From: Aegilops tauschii subsp. strangulata
Taxonomy: Eukaryota > Streptophyta > Magnoliopsida > Poales > Poaceae
Direction: 5' to 3'
NCBI RefSeq assembly: GCF_002575655.3
Contig: NC_053040.3
Span: forward strand, 159,279,148-159,343,147
Length of the DNA: 64,000 nucleotides
The position numbers were made by a program, and so were the translations under genes. The notes beneath the pieces were generated by a model. It saw only the letters and a list, made by a program, of their open reading frames with translations, was not told the origin of the DNA and did no database searches. Positions 21,534 through 32,533 of the stretch are shown one piece after another; position 1 is the first letter of the stretch; the number at the start of each line of letters is the position of its first letter.

Positions 21534-21770
21534 CTCCCTCCTTCCATCTATATAGGGCGTAATGAGATTTTTAAGACCGCCTTTGACTATTGACAAGATT
21601 AATAGTACATGACATGCACAATGTGAAAATTATATCATTGAAAGAACCTTTCATAGACGAATTTAACGGTGTGCTTTGTGTAAGTTGCATGTCATATATC
21701 ATTGCTCTAATATTTGGTCAAAGTTAGCATCAAAAAACGCATTAGGCCCTATATAGATGGAAGGAGGGAG
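21534..21770. mobile_element. Stowaway-type MITE, 237 bp
   Basis: The left end CTCCCTCCTTCCATCTATAT is repeated inverted at the right end (ATATAGATGGAAGGAGGGAG). TA lies on both sides (21532-21533 and 21771-21772). The interior is AT-rich and non-coding. The ends match perfectly over 20 bases, which suggests a fairly recent insertion. Confidence 0.9.
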
Positions 21771-22149
21771 TAGCTTTGAATAGCATTTGTATAGTAAAAC
21801 GGGGCAAGACTCTCTCTTTGTGTGGTGTGAATAGTTCTATTTTTTCGTTTTCTTTTTGGTTGAGGGAAGTGCGAATTGATTTGGTACGTACAAGTACAAT
21901 ATTACTACACGTTAGGCTTGTCCCTAAAATTCAACCCGCGTCTTGTTATATCCCGAAAATTCAGATATCGTGCTCCCAAAACTGGCGCCTTCACAACCCG
22001 CGCCTTGCTATCCCGAAATTACAACGGGCGCGAAAACTCCCTCCAGCTGCCAAATCCCGACACGCGAAATCCCCCTTCTAACCCTGAGCCGAAAGGGCCG
22101 CTAGTTCAAATCGGCGGGGGGTACTTTTGTAACACACCCTACATTTTGG

Positions 22150-25100
22150 ACAAGCGCGTCCCTAAGTCATGCTTCACCCCCTCCCATCGCCGCCATAACC
22201 TCTCCGCTCCAGCCGCGAAACCCCACCCTCCTCCGTCCGCCACGTCACCGCTGCCCAGCCGGAGCCTCTTCCCCGACGACGTCGTCCACCGCAACAGCTC
22301 GACGTCCCTCGTCCACCTCCCCGGATGAGGATCCGTCGTCCATCTCGCCGTCCCGCCGGTTCAGCCGCCCCGTCCTCCACCTCCAAGGAGCTGCTCCGAC
22401 GATCGCCTCGTCTTTCGCGACTGCTCCATCCCCACAGCGCCGCCTTAACCTGCTCTACCGAAACCGCAGCATCCTCACCGACTCCTCGGATGAAGCCGAG
22501 GCCTACTCGGCGCCACCAAAGAGGTTGTACACTCATCGCATCGCACCTTCTCCTTAACTCGACCTCCCGGCGCCGACGGTGCTCCATCCCGCACCCCCAT
22601 GGAGCGGCTACCTTGAAGCCGGCGCCGCGGGCGACATCTCCACGGCGGCTCTCCCCCAGTGCGAGGCCCCTTCGGCGGCGGCGTCCATACCAGCCGGATC
22701 TACTGCTGCTGCTCCGGCTCTCGCTCGCTCGCGCTGCTGCTGCTGCTCCTGCTCTGGCTCTCGCTCGATCGCTCGCTCGACCAGCTGCTGCTGCTGCTCT
22801 CCCTCGCTCGTGCTGCTACTCTGCTCCGATTAAGCCACACTTCAGTCGACTGAATCGACTTTTGGGTCAGTCGATTTTCAGGGGTTGGGGGGGGGGGCTC
22901 GCCGGAGTTAAGGAAGAACCACCCGCAGCGGGGACGGGGGCTCGCTGGAGAGGTACCCCACTATCTATCTTAGGGTTCAGGGTGGGGGGGCGGGGGGCCT
23001 AGAGGGCTGGCCGGGGCGGCGGTGGCGAGTTGTTTCGGGGCGGCGAGGCGGCGCTGGGGCCGGCGGTTCGGCCGGTGGTGGCTGGCGGCTCAGGGGGGGT
23101 GCAGGTTGAAGATGAACTGCAGGCCCTCCCTAAACTACATGTCAAGTGCCTCTCTGCTACCATTGCGTTCAGTTTCGACAGTAGCATTCAGATTCCACAG
23201 TAAATTTCAGTTTCGACAGTTAAGTTCAGAGTCAACAGTTTTTACCTCATCTGTTGTAGTCAGGTGGTTTTTGGTGATGTTAATTTTACATCCATTTTAC
23301 ATCATCTATTGGAGATGCTATTAGAATCCCACTTGAGATTGACGATGTCTGTCTTGTGCTGCTTCAGCCTTGACGTCTTACGGCTCAGCGGAGCTGCTCC
23401 AACGACAGAACGATCCATCACAACAGAGCAGTGCCCTGGACGCCGTCTACAGATTCCTTAGATCTCCCTCCACACCTCCGACAACCACCTCTGCCTCAAC
23501 TACTTCAGCGACCAACCCAATGATGCTGAGGTCGACACGGCTACGACAAAGAGGTTGTACACTTGTTGCATCACTTATTACTATACATTCACGTTGATCC
23601 ATTAGGGCTATTTTGGTTCAACGGAAAAACGTCGATCCACTGGTTGTTACCATCACTCTAAATTTCTGCATGCTCTCCTTACATAATCTCACCATATTTT
23701 TTCGTATGCATGTCAGATATTGTACACAGTCATGCTGAACATGTAGAGAAAAAGAGAAGAGTTTTGTGCGGCAATACAATGTCATGCAGACATCGCTCCA
23801 TGGTGGGTTCAATGGCAAACCCTCCTCACCCCTCTCCAGATTGTAATCCAGAGGAAGATATCTGTTCTGAGGCGGATTCAGACGCCGCTGACCACTCCTA
23901 TTTACCCCCAAGGTGTTTGCTCTACCTTGGCATGATGATGTTAGTCATATCATGCATATGTTGCCTTGCAGTGCCTACTTTTGACATCATATATGTCATC
24001 TGCTTAGTTTAGACATGTTCTGTAATGCCACCTGTTTAGTTTCTATATCATATATGGGAATTATGCAGTCTCATGTCTTTTAGCCAGCCATAATATATGT
24101 GAAATGTGCAATGCCATCCTATTTAACCAGGCATCATATATTTGAATGATATCTTGCCCATCCTTTTCTTCATTACATTTCCATTTGTCGACAATGTTTG
24201 TACATTAAACTACTCTTCCTGTGAATCAGCCATTTGGGTGGGAGATGGAACAATCTGGAGTGAAAACAAGGCCTTCAGAGCAGACAGTGCTACCTGTCGA
24301 AGCAGATCTCTTGTTGGGTACCGATAGCTCCTCAGAGATGGATTCAGAGACAGATGACCAGTCCTATTCCCCTACTGAGGTGTATGCTCTAACTTGGCAC
24401 GGTTATACTGCTCATATCATGCATTCGGTGTCTTGCATTGCATAGTTTAGACATCATATACACAATATTCAACACCATGTTCTTAGTTTAGACATCATAT
24501 CGAATGCCCTCTGTTTAGCATATAAATCACATATGTGAATTAAACGATGCGATCCTGATTACTTAGATAACATGTAGGTGAATTATGTCATGCGATCCTG
24601 TTTAGTTATTCATCATATCTTTGAATTATGTTATGCTATGCTATCCAGTTTAGATAGACATCATATATGTGAAATTATGTCATGCTATCCGTTTTAGTTA
24701 AACAATATACATGTCAACTATTTCATGCCCTCTTTTTTCCACACTATCTATTGCATCTGTCTCTCATACAATGTCTGTACATTCAACTATGTTTCCTGTT
24801 TATCAGCCATTTGAATTGGAGCGGGTGATGCCAGTATCTAGCGGACTAAAAACACGGTCTTCAAATAAAACAATGCTACCTCTTGGTGGAGATAGCACTC
24901 CGGTTGTACATGCACAAGAACCATCCCTACCACACATAACCCAAACTCTCGCAGATTGTACCCCTACTGCGATGGACAGAGAACCAGCTTCACACAATCT
25001 AACCCCAACCCCAGCCGATAGTAACCCAGTTCCTGTTGACACATCACCATCTCCATCACAGAGCTCCCAAACAAGAGCAGTTAGTAAGGCAGCTCCAGTG

Positions 25101-26843
25101 CCCAAAGGGCCAGTACTATCACGGCGAACCCCAACTCCACCAGTTAGTACGCCTATTCCTGTGGAGGAAGCACAACCAGCTAGTTGTAGTTTAGCATCTA
25201 TCGCATTTGATGTTGTTAAATCGTATGTGCATATCTACCCATCTTGGAAATATTATACGGAAGATGAAGGAAAATGCCAGTTGCAGGTGTTTGTCCAGGA
25301 GTTATGTGTAAGTAATGTTATTCATGGCAATTACTTTGCTTCGTCCCATACATCCTACCTCCATGATGGTTATAATACAGCAAATTTCCCCATTTTTCTC
25401 TATAGAGAAGGACCGATTTGGAAACTCAGGATGAGGTAACCTGTGCTAATACCTCTGCTATCTTCAAGAATGCTTGGTGGCAGTATCGGAATTACCTGAA
25501 AAAAACGTACTTCACCGGCAAAGAAACTCATCAAATTCCCTTACGTTCTCCTGAGACACATTTACTGGACGATGACTGGGAACGCCTTGTTCTATACTGG
25601 TCCCAAACCAAGAATGTGGTAAGGTCTATGAGCTCATTTTCTATTTTTTAGTATTATATTCTTGCGTCTTACTGTACTCTGTTCATGTAGAACAAGTGCC
25701 TAAACCTGAAGAACAACTGTTCTAATTTAAGATTCCATTGCTATCATAGTTCAAAAAAGCGCTAGGCTTTAATTGTGCGTTTTGCCACCGCCTTGCACTT
25801 TACTGACCAAAGCGCATGCTTATGCATAGTTATGCGCAATGCGTTTTGCTAACGCCTAGAGCCTAGGCACGCTTAAGCGCTCGCTTAGGCACGCCTTTTT
25901 TAACTATGATTGCTTTGCTCTTGTATCACTGTATTTACTCATACAAACTTATTTTTAAATTGAAGGATCCAATCGAAACTCCAATGGCACAGTTCGGTAT
26001 GTTCACGCATGTTTCTTTAACAGGTTTGCTCTTATCAATAGCTCTGTTGATTTCAATTTCAATTATGTATACAGTTGACTTTCATATCATGCACATTACT
26101 AGCATCACAACAGAGCCAATAGTGTTGTTGTACATGTAGACCCGTGGTACCCATCTGAAATCTTGTTGTGCCGTGTAGTTTCCCACGCTTTGTATTCTTT
26201 CACTGCTGCTTTGTCTTGAACTGATATGATTTGAACCGTGTCTCTATTTTGATTTGGCAAGACAATGCAGTGACCATAGGACATAGATATATGTTTGTTT
26301 GATGCTTTTATTATGTACTAGTACTTGGCAATAGAAGACTTGGTAGTTTAATCCTGTCCACCTTACTAATGAACTGGTTCACCGAAATGAGTTTCATATA
26401 CTAGTACATGCTAAACTTGTTATGTGTCTGCTTGTTTCTTCTTTTAGAATGCTGACAGAATATTGGGGAAGAGTGCCTTATTAAGCAATGGTATAGGAAG
26501 TAATGCAGATAAGGTTCAGGATAGTGACACATCCTTGTTGGTCTCCAACAAAGTTGATAAAACAGCTAAGGAAGACTATCTTGAAGACAGCGAGACAACC
26601 CCAAAGTCCTGTCTTGGTTTAGTGTTCGAGTTACTGGCCACTATCGCTTGCACAAGCTATTCAAACTCACTGTCTGAATCAGTTCGGTTTCTTGAGTCTC
26701 AACTACAAGCTGAAAGACATCGATCAGCTGTGCTGCGACAAGAAGCGGAAGGACTGCGGAAGTCCCTGGAGCATTCAGATGCATACTTTCTGGTGCAACA
26801 GCAAGCGTTGGAGGATTTTAGCGCCAAAATAGGACAAAGCTAA
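22150..26843 (+). CDS. Multi-exon CACTA-borne gene, En/Spm accessory-protein-like; integrity uncertain
   Basis: My model has exons ending or lying at about ..22523, 23462-23553, 23717-23912, 24230-24379, 24807-25307, 25406-25618, 25691-25740, near 25968-25996, and 26448-26843 (TAA). Exons 4 to 7 join in phase at GT/AG sites. Exon 3 to 4 does not, so the model is wrong there or the gene is broken. Recognisable is the segment FKNAWWQYRNYLKKTYF...DDDWERLVLYWSQTKNV followed in the next exon by NKCLNLKNNCSNLRFH. It resembles the plant Ptta/En/Spm transposase family (Transposase_24), non-catalytic partners thought to bind subterminal repeats. Acidic Ser/Asp segments (SEADSDAADHSYLPPR, SSSEMDSETDDQSYSPTE) and a Pro/Thr-rich stretch precede it. 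The C-terminus is a coiled-coil-like stretch (LESQLQAERHRSAVLRQEAE). The start codon is not resolved. The 5' part is GC-rich with CTG runs. Confidence 0.5.
22585..22850. repeat. CTG/CTC-rich simple sequence in the 5' part of the CACTA gene
   Basis: GCTGCTGCTGCT and GCTCGCTCG runs alternate from about 22700 to 22830. They lie in the first large intron or leader of the gene model. A TCAGTCGACTGA palindrome follows near 22842. Confidence 0.55.
25745..25908. mobile_element. 164-bp MITE, hAT-like, in an intron or exon edge of the CACTA gene
   Basis: The left end CATAGTTCAAAAAAGCG and the right end, complement CATAGTTAAAAAAGGCG, are inverted repeats. The flanks are ATTGCTAT (25737-25744) and ATTGCTTT (25909-25916), an 8-bp duplication with one mismatch, typical of hAT elements. 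The interior repeats GCGCTAGGC, GCGTTTTGC and GCTTAAGCGC-like pieces. It cuts the gene right after the exon coding NKCLNLKNN. Confidence 0.75.
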
Positions 26844-27209
26844 TAAGCTTGCTAAGCTTATTGCCAGCATGGTGGATACCCAGGATAACGTTTCTTGAGC
26901 TCTTCTGAAGTTGTTTCAGTTATGCTCTTGTTTTGCTGCCGCGTTTATTTGCACTGGTGGCCAATTTTGACGGCCAGTGTATGTAATGTGCTGCTTTGTT
27001 CCCTATATTTGCACTGGTGGCGAACTTTGATGCCCAGTGGATGTAATATGTGTAATATCGGTAATAGGCTAGCGTTAATTGCTTGCTTATTTATTTCCTT
27101 ATTGTCTTGTTTAGTTGTTTGCTTGTAGTCACTGCAGTTCTTTTTCTGTTTTTTTCTAGTGGCCACAATAGCCTATTTTTGGTAAGTAGGCCAAAATAAT
27201 CGTGGCAAC
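26844..27209 (+). other. 3' flank of the CACTA gene
   Basis: Two imperfect copies of TTTGCACTGGTGG(CC/CG)AA(T/C)TTTGA lie near 26948 and 27007. The region would hold the 3' untranslated region. I see no second gene. Confidence 0.4.
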
Positions 27210-28262
27210 ACACGGACTGTTGTAACCATGGGCCTCCTGCAGGCCGTATGATCCATGGGCCTTCGTCCGGCCGTAGGATCCATCGGCCTTCGATACGGGC
27301 CTTAGGGTCCATGGGCCTTCTACGGGCCGTAGGGTCCATGGGCCTTCTACGGGTCGTACGATCCATGGGCCTTCTACGGGCCGTACTATCCATGGGCCTC
27401 ATACGGGCCGTAGGATCCATGGGCCTTCTACGGGCGTATCATCATTTCGCCAATCATGGGTCGTACTATTTGTGGACCATAACGGGCCGTTAATAGGCCG
27501 TATTTGATAACTCTATGAAAACAGCCCAACGGGTTTTTTTGACATGAAAACGGCCCAACGTATTAACGGTCCGCAAACAGGCCGACTGTAACGACGGGCT
27601 GAATTTGGCCCACAAGCAGAAAATGATAGTAACGGGCCGTATGTAACCGAATGCTGCAAATGAGCCCAAGAATCAATGGGCCCTGAGAAGGCCGAAAGAT
27701 AACTTGGGCTGGAAACGGCCCAATGGAATAACGGGACGTTAATGGGTATAAAGTGATACACTGTTCATTACGGGCCAGTTTCACCACGGGCCATTAATGG
27801 GCCAAGAGTTACAAAGGTCCTCATATGGGCCGAAAGAAGTCATGGGCCACACATGGGCCGGAAGTTAAAACAGGCTGAATCATATTGGACGGCCCAGATG
27901 ACGCTACTGGGCCTAATTCGGATAGGGCGTAACGGGCCCTGGGTTAGCGGGCTGTAAATGGGCTATATGCGAACAGGCCGTTAATAGGCTTTTCGTGGGC
28001 CGGCCCGCCACCTTTTGACCAAGTCAAACGGGCCAGCCTTTTCACAGGAATGGGCCTCTGTTGGGCCGTGCCACGTGTCGCCGTATCATAGGCGCCTTCG
28101 GTCCAATGAGCGGATGACATCTGTCCCAACGGTGAGCCGACATGTGTTTCCTCCAGCCAATGATGATTTTACACGTGGAAAATCCCCATTGGTCGGGGCT
28201 GTTAACGGGTTATCGGATCCAAAACCCGACCCGATAGCTTAACGGCGTTCCGTTACGGTGGA
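27210..28262. repeat. CACTA right subterminal array of ATGGGCC repeats
   Basis: From about 27225 to 27430 a roughly 30-bp unit made of GGATCCATGGGCCTTC and TACGGGCCGTA repeats about seven times. Further right GGGCC or GGCCC motifs continue at irregular spacing to about 28070. The ATGGGC core is the reverse complement of the GCCCAT motif in the left part, so the motif is inverted between the two ends. Frames here, such as 27248-27493, are repeat artefacts. Confidence 0.8.
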
Positions 28263-28470
28263 TGCCACGTGTCGGTCACCCTTGACGAAAGCACTTCTGT
28301 GACGCGCGATTTATCGTCATGGAAGTGGACACTTCCGTGATGATAATTTTGGTAATGTCATGGAACACTTCTAAGACAGCACAAGTATGACTATCTTGAT
28401 TCTGTCATAAATTTTTCATGGATGTACATGCATGACAAAAAACGCGACCTACTGTGACAAACACGTATCA
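28263..28470. repeat. CACTA right terminal region with short repeats
   Basis: CACTTCTGTGACG, CACTTCCGTGATGAT and ATCATCACGGAAGTG-like motifs recur in both orientations next to the terminus. They parallel the TTCTATGAC motifs at the left end. Confidence 0.6.
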
Positions 28471-28497
28471 TCACGGAAGTGTATTTTTTTTGTAGTG
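28471..28497 (-). repeat. CACTA right terminal inverted repeat
   Basis: The reverse complement begins CACTACAAAAAAAATACAC and ends TTCCGTGA. It pairs with 3781-3806. Confidence 0.85.
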
Positions 28498-28500
28498 ATG
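28498..28500. repeat. Target site duplication ATG, right copy (CACTA)
   Basis: It matches 3778-3780. Removing the CACTA and one ATG rejoins the Fatima internal sequence. Confidence 0.85.
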
Positions 28501-29399
28501 GCTTGTATATATATCATAAGTAATCATTGGCATACCGCTCAGTTCCCAGTAAAACATATCCGAACTAATCATCCGTGTTGTCTCGCCACGAAATACGGCT
28601 GCCACGGTTGTTTCTCAAATATACCTTGGCATAACCTGCCAGGGGCTCGGTATGGGAACAAATGAGTTACCAGCAAAAGCCCGAACAGCTCTACAGCGCA
28701 CTTCGGCGTCGCAAGTTTGGCCTTATATGCATCAGCTCCGAATCATTGTCTTGGGTCAATAGTTGGGTTGCCCGGCTCCTGTGCTTGCTACCCTACGTTC
28801 CGCTTTATCGGCTAGGGTAGTAAAGGGAGAACTACTGCGATTGTGCCCTGGTCTAAACCGGATGAGTACCTCAGTAGAGAAAGCCGAAAACTGACTGTCA
28901 TGATGCGGCGAGAGCTGGTCAACCACTTGGCGACTTCTTAGAATCTTTAGCGATTCTCTGTATCACATGAGGGATCTCTTTCAGATCAAATATGTAAGGC
29001 ACCATACGCCGCATACATACCAGGGGCTATGTCGTAGCCCCACAATAAAACTCCTATGGCTAAGTGAAAGTATTAACGCCCTATAGTCCGATTGCCTGGT
29101 TCGCCGCACTATCACCTCCTTCATGGACCAAGACGTTGGATAAAGAGTGATTAAATGCTTTTCCGAACACCCCCGTACTTCCTACGAGGGGGTTGAAGCC
29201 GACGACTGGAAAACTTTCAGATTATACTAAAACGGACGAACAGGAGGAATTCAGGCTTTCGAGCAAAACATAAAAATAGATTAACTATAAAATTGTCTTT
29301 TACAATTATCATACACCTTACTCGAACATTATGTCTTTCGAGCATTGACCCTCTATTAAGCGGGTGGCCTCTAGGACGTCTTCAAAATAACGCTCCGGT
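28501..29399 (+). other. Fatima internal non-coding segment between gag and the antisense gene
   Basis: About 900 bp without a supported ORF on either strand. In autonomous Gypsy elements this position would hold pol. Here it is replaced by non-coding sequence. Confidence 0.5.
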
Positions 29400-32300
29400 T
29401 CAGGACGGTCCTTCCCCTTGGGTGGACTCTATAGCCGCGATATCGATGGCCTTCATCTTTCCCCAGAATGTCTTGACTCGGGCAAAGGCCATCCGTGCAC
29501 CTTCAATGCACGCTGATCGCTTCACAACATCGATTCGCGGCACCGTGTCAACAAGTCTTTGTACCAAACCGAAGTAGCTATCCGGAATAGGTTCTGTTGG
29601 CCACAACCGGATTATGACATCCTTCATGGCAGCGCCAGATATCCTATGAAGTTCTGCCCATTGGGACATCTGTTCATTGAGCAACAGAGGGCGCTTTGAT
29701 GCGCCAAACTGCGACCAAAAAAGCTTCTCCGTTGCATACCCATCTCGCTCTTGGTAATACCGCGCCGCATCGGAAGAACTCTTCGGCAAGTCCAAGAACT
29801 CGTCCGGAGAACTCCACACTTGGTTAAGCTGAGCATAGTTCGGGTCACCGAACTTCGTTTGCAGCAGAAAGGGCTTTCCAGCCGCAATCTCCCTAGCCTG
29901 CCGTACCTCCTCACGGGCTACTCTGGATTCCGACCACGCTTCTCTCGCCTCTTGTAAGGCCTTGTCTAGTTCAGCCGTTAAGGTTTTATTCTCCTTCTCC
30001 AGAAATTCGCAGCGGCCAGTGGCATTTTCTAGTTCGAGCGCCATCGTGGATATCTTCTCCTCGTCTCGGCGCCGCGCAGCTTGTTCGGCTTTTAGCTCAG
30101 CCAATGCCTTTTCGACAGCAGCACTGCCACACCGGGCCTGCTCCTTGGCCCGGGCCAGTTCCGCTCGAAGAACTTCAACGGCGGCAGCACCATCTGCAGC
30201 CATGCATATTCCAGCATCTCAATTCCAGCATTATGCTTATACCACAAAAACGTATGGGGATTGCCGCGAATACATACCTTGCGACTCGTCAAGACGCATA
30301 TTGATTAATGCAAGATCATCCCCTGCCACATCAAGCTTCCGTTGCAGCTCGGCAATTTCCATAGTCCGGGAAGTGGCCAAGGGGGAACCAGCCTGTGTTC
30401 AGGTTCATCAGGTTAGTCCTCAAACGATCCTTTTCGATCCTTCGGTCGCTTCCTAGTGGAAGCCAACCCGAGTCTCAGGGGCTACTACCTATACACAGGC
30501 ACATCTTTGCAATCAAAACATAGCTGAAAACATTATATCACAAACCTCGAAGCCCTTCAGGAGGCTCATGAAGGCTTCATTTAATCCGCTTTTCACGGAC
30601 AAAACTTTCTCAACCACTGTACCCATCAAGGTACGCTGTTCCCCAGAGACAGATGCATTCCGCAACATGTCCCATAATATGTCCGAAGGCGTTGGGTCTC
30701 CGGAAGCCGCTCTAGGAGCACAGTCATCCTTTGAAGGAATTTGCTCACCTGTCTCCGGAATCATCGTCGGCTGCAAGCCAGACAGTCCGGGGCCTTTATT
30801 ATTGGCCCCAGGATCCCGGACGGTCGGAGATCCACCTTCGGGTACTGCCTCTTTCATCCCCTGCATAGCTTGTTTAGCAGGAAAAACCCTCTGCGATGAC
30901 ACTTCGGAGTCGTCCGCCTTATTGGGCGATGAGGTCGGGGGAGGCGTCTCGCTTTCCATCATCTCTGGGAGGAGACTTCCCGAAGAAGAGGATTGCCCAG
31001 AAAAACTCTATGCCAACCTGTAAAATGCACGAACGCGTTACGTATATCTTTGGCAACAGCAAGACGCTATCAAAGTACTCCGGATTCACTTACGGTTTGG
31101 CCGAGGGCTTGTCCTCTTTTTGGAGCTGTTCAACGGCGTCGCTTTCCAAATCCAAGCCGCTCGACGGTGGCATCTTGCCCCTCTTGGGAGACCGCCCCTC
31201 CCAACCTTCGGAGGCGGCCCTTTTCCCCCTGCTCGGGGAAGGGATACTGGGTCCTCTCCCGCCTCTGTCTTCAGGTGAGGAAAGATCGATTTCCCCTGAC
31301 TCAGTGTCCGACTTACCTCCGGAACCAAGGTCATCTTGGATCTTCTCACTTTCCTCTTTACTCTCCCTTGCCAGCACCTGGTATGGTGCTGAGGCCAGCA
31401 TCTTTGTTAACATAGGACTGGCTGAGTCTTCGGGAAGGGGAGCCGGACACCTAATCCGTTCCACTTTCTTTATCCAGCCCTGAAAAAGGATGATTCGGTC
31501 AGTGTCTTGCCATTGTGTATCCGAATATAAGGTGTTCGACGAACGGGTACTTACCGGGGTGTCCGGATGGTTGCAGTCGAGGCCGATATCTTCGGTGGTG
31601 TCCGGCCATTGCTTTCGCTTCCCGAAAAATAATTTCCACATTCCTTCGTGCGTAGTGCCGAAGAAGTGCTGAAGAGTCCGCGGCCCTTCTGGATTGAACT
31701 CCCACATGCGGAGAGGCCGGCGCTGGCACGGCAGGGTCCAGCGGACCAGGATTACTTGAACAACATTGACAACATTGATGTCCCTCTCAATGAGGCTTCG
31801 GATGCGACTTTGCAAAGTTCGCACCTCATCCGTTGATCCCCAGTCCAACCCCTTATTAATCCACGATGCTAGTTGAATTGGGGGGCCGGATCGAAATTCA
31901 GGCGCAGCTGCCCACTTGGAGCCACGGGGCTCGGTGATATAGAACCACCCCTACTGCCATAAGTCGGAAGATTTGCTAAAAGATCCTTCCAGCCAAACAG
32001 CACTAGCAAGCTCGCTCACTATGGCGCCAACGCATTCTGCCTGCTTCCCCTCTATCACTTGCGGCTTCACATTGAAGGTCTGGAGCCATAAGCCGAAGTG
32101 CGGAGGAGTTCGGAGGAAGGCTTCGCACGTGACGATAAATGACGAGATAAGAAGAATAGAGTCCGGGGCCAGATCGTGAAAATCTACCCCATAATAGAAC
32201 ATGATCCCTCGGACGAAGGGGTTAAGCGCAAACCCCAACCCGCGGAGGAAGTGGGACACGAACACGACTCTCTCGCCGGATCTGGGGGTGGGAGTAACCT

Positions 32301-32424
32301 GCCCCTCGGCAGGAAGCCGATGAAGGATTTCCACGGTTAGATACCTCGTCGCCCGAAGCTTTGCAATATCTCCCTTCGTGACAGAAGAAGCCACCCACCG
32401 GCCTTGGCGGCTGGATCCGGACAT
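29400..32424 (-). pseudogene. Antisense Fatima gene, 'putative gypsy type transposon' family, five exons with two nonsense codons
   Basis: The gene runs against gag. I take ATG at 32424-32422 as the start, about 100 bp behind a TATA box. Exons are 32424-31555, 31479-31094, 31017-30546, 30392-30278 and 30193-29400, all with GT/AG borders. The summed lengths give one frame of 879 codons including the TGA at 29402-29400. Two in-frame TAG codons break it, at 31953-31951 (codon 158) and 31010-31008 (codon 422). Exon 1 carries the conserved region (GLGFALNPFVRGIMFYYGVD, LWLQTFNVKP) of the family known as putative gypsy type transposon, found on the antisense strand of grass Tat-lineage Gypsy elements. 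Exon 2 ends in a basic and acidic Ser-rich stretch (EGRSPKRGKMPPSSG). Exon 5 starts as a coiled coil (LRAELARAKEQARCG). The biochemical function is unknown. Confidence 0.72.
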
Positions 32425-32523
32425 GATTGGAGCTGGTGGCGATTGGAACCCGGGTGCTGGAACTTGGGGTAGCGGGGGTTGAGGAAGAAGCAAGCGTGGA
32501 GGTAAAAAGACGGGTCTATACCC

Positions 32524-32533
32524 CTATATAAAG
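32524..32533 (-). promoter_or_regulatory. TATA box of the antisense Fatima gene
   Basis: On - the sequence is CTTTATATAGGGG, about 100 bp upstream of the ATG at 32424. The promoter lies inside the element next to the 3' LTR and points away from it. Confidence 0.5.

Larger units (their letters stand above)
3781..28497. mobile_element. 24.7-kb CACTA (En/Spm-type) DNA transposon nested in Fatima
   Basis: The termini are inverted repeats starting CACTACAAAAAAA, with about 26 bases in common apart from one indel and two mismatches. They are flanked by an ATG duplication. Short motifs resembling TTCTATGAC and TTCCATGAC recur next to both ends. Further in, GCCCAT-type motifs are frequent on the left and the reverse complement ATGGGC on the right, as expected for inverted subterminal binding sites of a CACTA accessory protein. 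The only gene-like region that fits a transposon protein is 22150-26843, and no catalytic DDE transposase ORF is visible. The element is probably non-autonomous. I could not name the family. Confidence 0.85.

Noticed and set aside
22174..22587. 137-codon frame on the - strand opposite the GC-rich start of the CACTA gene
   Set aside because: It is the shadow of the + strand exon, with Arg/Gly-rich low-complexity content and no splice or motif support.
27091..27493. Repetitive proteins on both strands at the right CACTA end
   Set aside because: They are direct translations of the roughly 30-bp ATGGGCC repeat.
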